The translations under genes were made by a program, and so were the position numbers. Positions 60,050-64,000 of a DNA stretch of 64,000 nt are shown piece after piece. The notes under the pieces are model-generated. The model was given only the letters and a program-made list of their open reading frames with translations, made no database searches and was not told where the DNA came from. This stretch comes from Triticum aestivum. Its lineage: Eukaryota; Streptophyta; Magnoliopsida; Poales; Poaceae. The stretch covers positions 140,894,747 through 140,958,746 of the forward strand of contig NC_057807.1 of the NCBI RefSeq assembly GCF_018294505.1, given 5' to 3'. The first letter of the stretch is position 1. The number at the start of each line of letters is the position of its first letter.

Positions 60050-60662
60050 GCTCTGTGGGGACCTCGACTCATAAGTCGAGATCACCGAATGCACGTGTAC
60101 AGTGATCCCAGAGATCAATGCTCACTGAACACACAGAAGCTGAATAACAAGAGTCTTACATCCATACATACCGTCTTACACAAATTATGACCATTATGGT
60201 CAAGTCTTACATAGATAAAGCCTTAAGGGTTGAACATCAAATGAAACACAAGCAGCAGAAATCTTCGTCGATAAGTAGAACCCATGCCATCAGCCTTAAC
60301 CCTACAGGCATTCTGACTGGGAAACGTCCTAGTTCGCATGTTCGTCTCCAAAGAACTCTTCTTCGAACTCCGGTTCTTCCATGCCTGGTCAATTACATAA
60401 CCAATGGCAAGCCAATGAGTACTTTGAATGTACTCGCAAGCAACCCATGTTTTGGTTCAGGATACAACAATACATGATATAGGTAAATTTTTGCAGAAAG
60501 CTAGTTTTGAGTGCAATGACATTTTCAACAACTAGTAAGACATGTGTCAAGAGAATTCACGTAACCATGAGGACAGGTTACAGATATCAACATAAATAGA
60601 GTGGGCACCAACCCAACTCAACCACGTCAAGTCCTTTGACTTGACCCAAGTAGTTTTATCAA

Positions 60663-60683
60663 CACACACACACACACACACAC
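60663..60683. repeat. (AC)n microsatellite in the K 5' LTR
   Basis: About ten CA units where the 3' LTR (near 50600) has about five with an AA break; an expansion since insertion. Confidence 0.85.
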
Positions 60684-62610
60684 GTTTGTGAAACTCTGGA
60701 CATAGTTTAAACAGCACCGCCCAACTGTCCTTGACCATGGACACGGCTATTCGAATAGTTTTACACTCTGTAGAGGTTGCACACTGTACCCACAAGATCC
60801 GGGGAACTTCCGTGTCATCCATGACCCGCGATACCTCAAGTATCCGGGGTAAGCACCCGATCACTACCTTTCCCTAGACAACACTAACATGGAGTCCACT
60901 CGTTGTTCCGTATCCTCACGATGTACATCATACGAGACTCACTCGAGATCGTAACACCCGAGAGGGGACACAACGGTGTATCCGGTGCCCTGTGAAAACA
61001 GTCATGGCCGCCCTACCTGGCACGACCCCGTCCCGAGAGAGAGCACCAACTCTCCCCCGTCACTAGTAATGCGGGATCCAAGCTAGTATCAACCTAGGTA
61101 ATCAATAATGCCCTTTCCCATATAAGGGTAGAGTGGTTGCGCATGTAAGGTTGGGACAGTCGACAAATCTTAAATCTAATCCGTTTTCGAAAACAACACA
61201 CACTTTCCTCGGTACACCACTTCGTCATCAAGTGGTTACCCATCTCATCATCTCCCTCGGGCATAAGTGGCACCCGATGGGGTTTTTGAAAAGTCTTTTG
61301 AAAACAATCTGCCTCCTTCACCATGCATATCCCCATCCCTTTTGCGTAGCACTACTTTAGCATCGTATCTACTCCCACCGGCATAACCCTCATAAGAAGG
61401 TAGGGTCATGCACAATGCAAGTATCAACGAGGAAGTAACAGAGGCAACCAACCCACGTGGTTCACCACCTCAACATGATTTCAGTGCAACAGCGATAAGG
61501 TACTATATGACATGCATAAAAAGGCTTCATAGACATGGTCAAAGGGCTGCTTGCCTGGCTCAACAAAGTCTCCTGGGTCTTCAAAGTCTTCTGGTCCAAC
61601 TCCTTCGTCAGCAACGCAATCTATCGTCGCAAAAATAATAACGAGAAAGAAATAAGGCAATAATAAAAACAGAAAAGTCAAAGTGCTCAGAAAAATGTCA
61701 ACTTGATTTTGTAAAATACTAGGGTGAAAACTAAGAAGGGGAAAATTCCTAGTTTTGGATTTGGTGCAACAGAATGGGAGAAATGGATTTTCAAAGGCAT
61801 ATTTAAATGCTTAAAATCACATTTAAATATTTAAAGTAAAGAAAAGTTTGTTGGATTTGAATGAAAGTTGCACCATTAAATATGTTCCAATATTCTAGGA
61901 ATTTAGGAATTGGAATTAATTTATTTGGACTATTATTTAATCCTGTGGAATATTTGGAAAAGTGGTAGAAAAAGAAAAGGAAAAATGGCACTGGGCCACT
62001 GGGCCAGAAATGCCACAGTGCAGCATGCCCAGGGGGGATTCAGCCCGCGCGAGGCTGCCACGCCAAAGGCGTAAAGGCAAATTACGCCTTCAGCCGTCGC
62101 AACGAAATGGTTCGCGCGCGCATGCGCTTTAAACCTGACGGGTGGGGCCCACCCGTCAGTATGTGAGGCTGACTGACGGGCCCCACGGCCGTCGTCTTCT
62201 ACCTCGAGCCAGAGAGGGAGGCGAGCTCACCGGCGTCGCTGTGGTCGACGGCGAGGTGATCCGAGGGCACCGGCGTGCTCAGAGCGGAGTCGCCGTTCTG
62301 GTGGAGGTGGAGGCGGTCGTCGGAGCGCAGGGGTTCGCCGGCGACGAGGAGGACGGTGGCAAAGCTTCGGGAGGAGTTTGCCCCGGTCGATTCGGGGAGA
62401 GAGGGGAAATGGTCAAAGAGGTCAGGAGAGTCCAGATCGAGAGAGAGAAGGGGCGGAGGAGGCCTGTACCGCGTGAATGCCGACGAGCCGAGGCGGCGGG
62501 GCTCCGGTCGATCCCGAGCACAAAGGCTCTCCGGGGGTGATTGGGTGGTGCGGGTGTGCTCCTGGGGGCGTGAGAGGGAGGCTTATGCCTTTGGAGCGGC
62601 CTGGGGCGGG

Positions 62611-62619
62611 CTTATATAG
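62611..62619 (-). promoter_or_regulatory. TATA box of the K 5' LTR
   Basis: CTATATAAG on minus in the same context as 52548-52556. It would drive the K genomic RNA. Confidence 0.7.
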
Positions 62620-64000
62620 CCGCACGGTGGTCCACCGTGGACCTGTGCGCCGGCGAGCTTGTTGTCGTCGCCACGGGTCACAGGGGCCTGATTGGTTGTG
62701 TCTGGGGTGTTCGTGGGGGTCGACTACGCCCAGGGGAAGAAGAGAGAGAGAGGGAGCAGGGGTCAGAGGCACCGCGCGTGTGAGCCGCACCGTTGGCGCG
62801 CTCGGGCGGCCTCTGTTTGCTAGCACGGAGGCACGGGGAGGAGGAGAGAGGAGGGGGCCGACCACGTAGCGTGTCGCGGACACCGAGGCGCATCGGCAGG
62901 CGCGCGGGGGAGGCCCGAGGTGGCCGGAAGCGGCTGGAAGGGGGCGGCTACAGTGCGGGGGCGCACTGTAGCGCGCTCTAGAGCGTGCAAATGGCTGCCA
63001 TGGCATTTTTTAAAGGGCAGGGGTGTGCCCACTGGTGTCTAGCAGGTCTAGGAGGGAGTAAAGAAGTGGGGTGGTGCATTGGATGCCATGGATGGCCATT
63101 GGAGTGAGCAGGGAGGTGAGGAAGAGGGAGAAAGGGGCTGTCCAGAGTGGTAAATGAGGTGGTTTCACCCCTCAATCATAGAGCTGAGGTGCAACCATTG
63201 TTACTGGAGGTAGAGGGGGACTTGGAGGGGCTGTGGTAAAAAGGAGAGGCCATGGAGAAGAGTGGAAGAGGTCAAAGTAGTTGTTTTAGTAAAATGGCAG
63301 AAGGTGTTTGTTGCTTGTTTGGTTAAGCAAATGAACTCCAAATGACATGAGACTCCACAGGGTAAAATGACACATATAAATATGGCCTTCCACCAATTTG
63401 GAGCTTATTTGGGCAAAGTTGCCAATGCAACTTTTGTAAACCCTAGAAATGAGCAGAAATAGACTTGAGTAGATCTAGTTGAGCAAATCACTTCTCCTTG
63501 ATGCACCACTTGGTGTAGTGGCCTAATTTGGTCATGTGAACATGCTCACAAAACTTGGGGTCAAGGAGATAAAGTTGGTAGTACAAAGTTGCTCAAACTT
63601 GATTCTGGTCAGAGAGGGTTTTGGGGCCTTTTGGTGAACCAAAGTGACTTTGGTTGTCATGAGGCTTTGCAAGATCATCACAATATGCATTTGTGACATG
63701 CTGGATTTTTCTTGGATTTTTATGAAAATATTTCTTTTAGAAATATTTCAAATCCTTGAAATGGGCAGAAATGGTTTTGGGAGACTTTGCCCAATAATTT
63801 GAACATGACCATGTGTTGAAACTCTTATATATGGAAAATATATGTCCACTGAGTTTCCCTGATTTTTGTCAAATATTTTTGAAAAAATAAAATAATTTTT
63901 CCCTATTAAAGACCATTTCTGGCCTTAAGAAAAAGCTTTTAAAAAAATAGGAAAATAGTTTTTAAAATTATATTTTTGGGGTTTATGGGAGTCCTACATC

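Larger units (their letters stand above)
49988..64000 (-). mobile_element. Element K: Del/Tekay-type chromovirus (Gypsy, minus), nearly complete
   Basis: Minus order: 5' LTR (64000 and beyond to 60054), iMet primer site, ORF0, gag-protease, pol with chromodomain, PPT, 3' LTR (54261-49988). The window ends about 360 bp before the 5' LTR start, judged from the other LTR. In about 360 bp aligned by eye the LTRs differ at roughly five positions, so it is a fairly recent insertion. Lesions are few: one stop in ORF0, a one-base shift between gag and pol, one stop before the chromodomain. Lineage is argued from polymerase motifs and chromodomain. Confidence 0.9.
60054..64000 (-). repeat. 5' LTR of K, cut by the window edge
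   Basis: Starts TGTGGGGACC on plus and follows the 3' LTR without large change; position 64000 matches 53900. TATA box at 62611-62619 and an expanded (AC)n run at 60663-60683. Confidence 0.93.

Overview
This is intergenic DNA from a large, repeat-rich plant genome, almost certainly a grass and most likely of the wheat group. The inference rests on LTR retrotransposons nested inside one another over the whole window, very long LTRs (1.6 to 4.3 kb), Copia and Gypsy gag/pol of grass type, and repeated use of the initiator-Met tRNA primer site TGGTATCAGAGC. I find no host gene, rRNA gene, tRNA gene or CRISPR array. Family names such as those in Triticeae repeat catalogues cannot be assigned by eye, so elements are lettered here.

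Left part (1-11165). Element F (+ strand, 1-6173, cut by the window edge) is the 3' end of a large non-coding retrotransposon. It sits in an LTR of element X (6174-7252, minus), which sits in a 473-bp-type LTR of the T family (7253-7375), which in turn lies in the gag region of a Copia element S1 (7376-11165, minus).

Central nest (11166-41777). S1's LTR (9736-11165 + 41537-41777) was split by a second copy of its own family, S2 (11166-41531, target duplication CATCC). S2 has a gag gene, an accessory gene with a possible internal promoter, and no pol. S2 was split by R (15797-36276, duplication TCTAC), a non-coding element of the same family as F. One R LTR was split by T (24401-34367, duplication GTCAT), a Tat-lineage Gypsy element. 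T carries gag-PR-RT-RH-INT on the minus strand and a seven-exon spliced gene on the opposite strand.

Right part (41778-64000). S1 itself lies in element P (41778-45931, minus; Gypsy gag/protease, start of RT, 901-bp LTR). P lies in an iMet-primed LTR fragment E (45932-about 46975). After a short unassigned stretch with simple repeats comes an LTR-like fragment Q (47272-49987) holding a 0.4-kb direct duplication. The window ends with K (49988-64000, minus), a young-looking Del/Tekay-type chromovirus with 4.27-kb LTRs, gag-pol with a chromodomain, and an extra reading frame (ORF0) between primer site and gag.

Insertion order read from the nest: E is older than P, P than S1, S1 than S2, S2 than R, and R than T. 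All coding regions carry stops or frameshifts except the gag-protease frame of K. K-like elements probably supply proteins in trans to the non-coding R/F family, because they share the primer site and an unusual motif before the polypurine tract. The most notable signals are the antisense spliced gene in T, ORF0 in K, the palindromic TCGGT-N3-ACCGA arrays upstream of the S-family TATA boxes, and the pol-less but accessory-gene-bearing S2.
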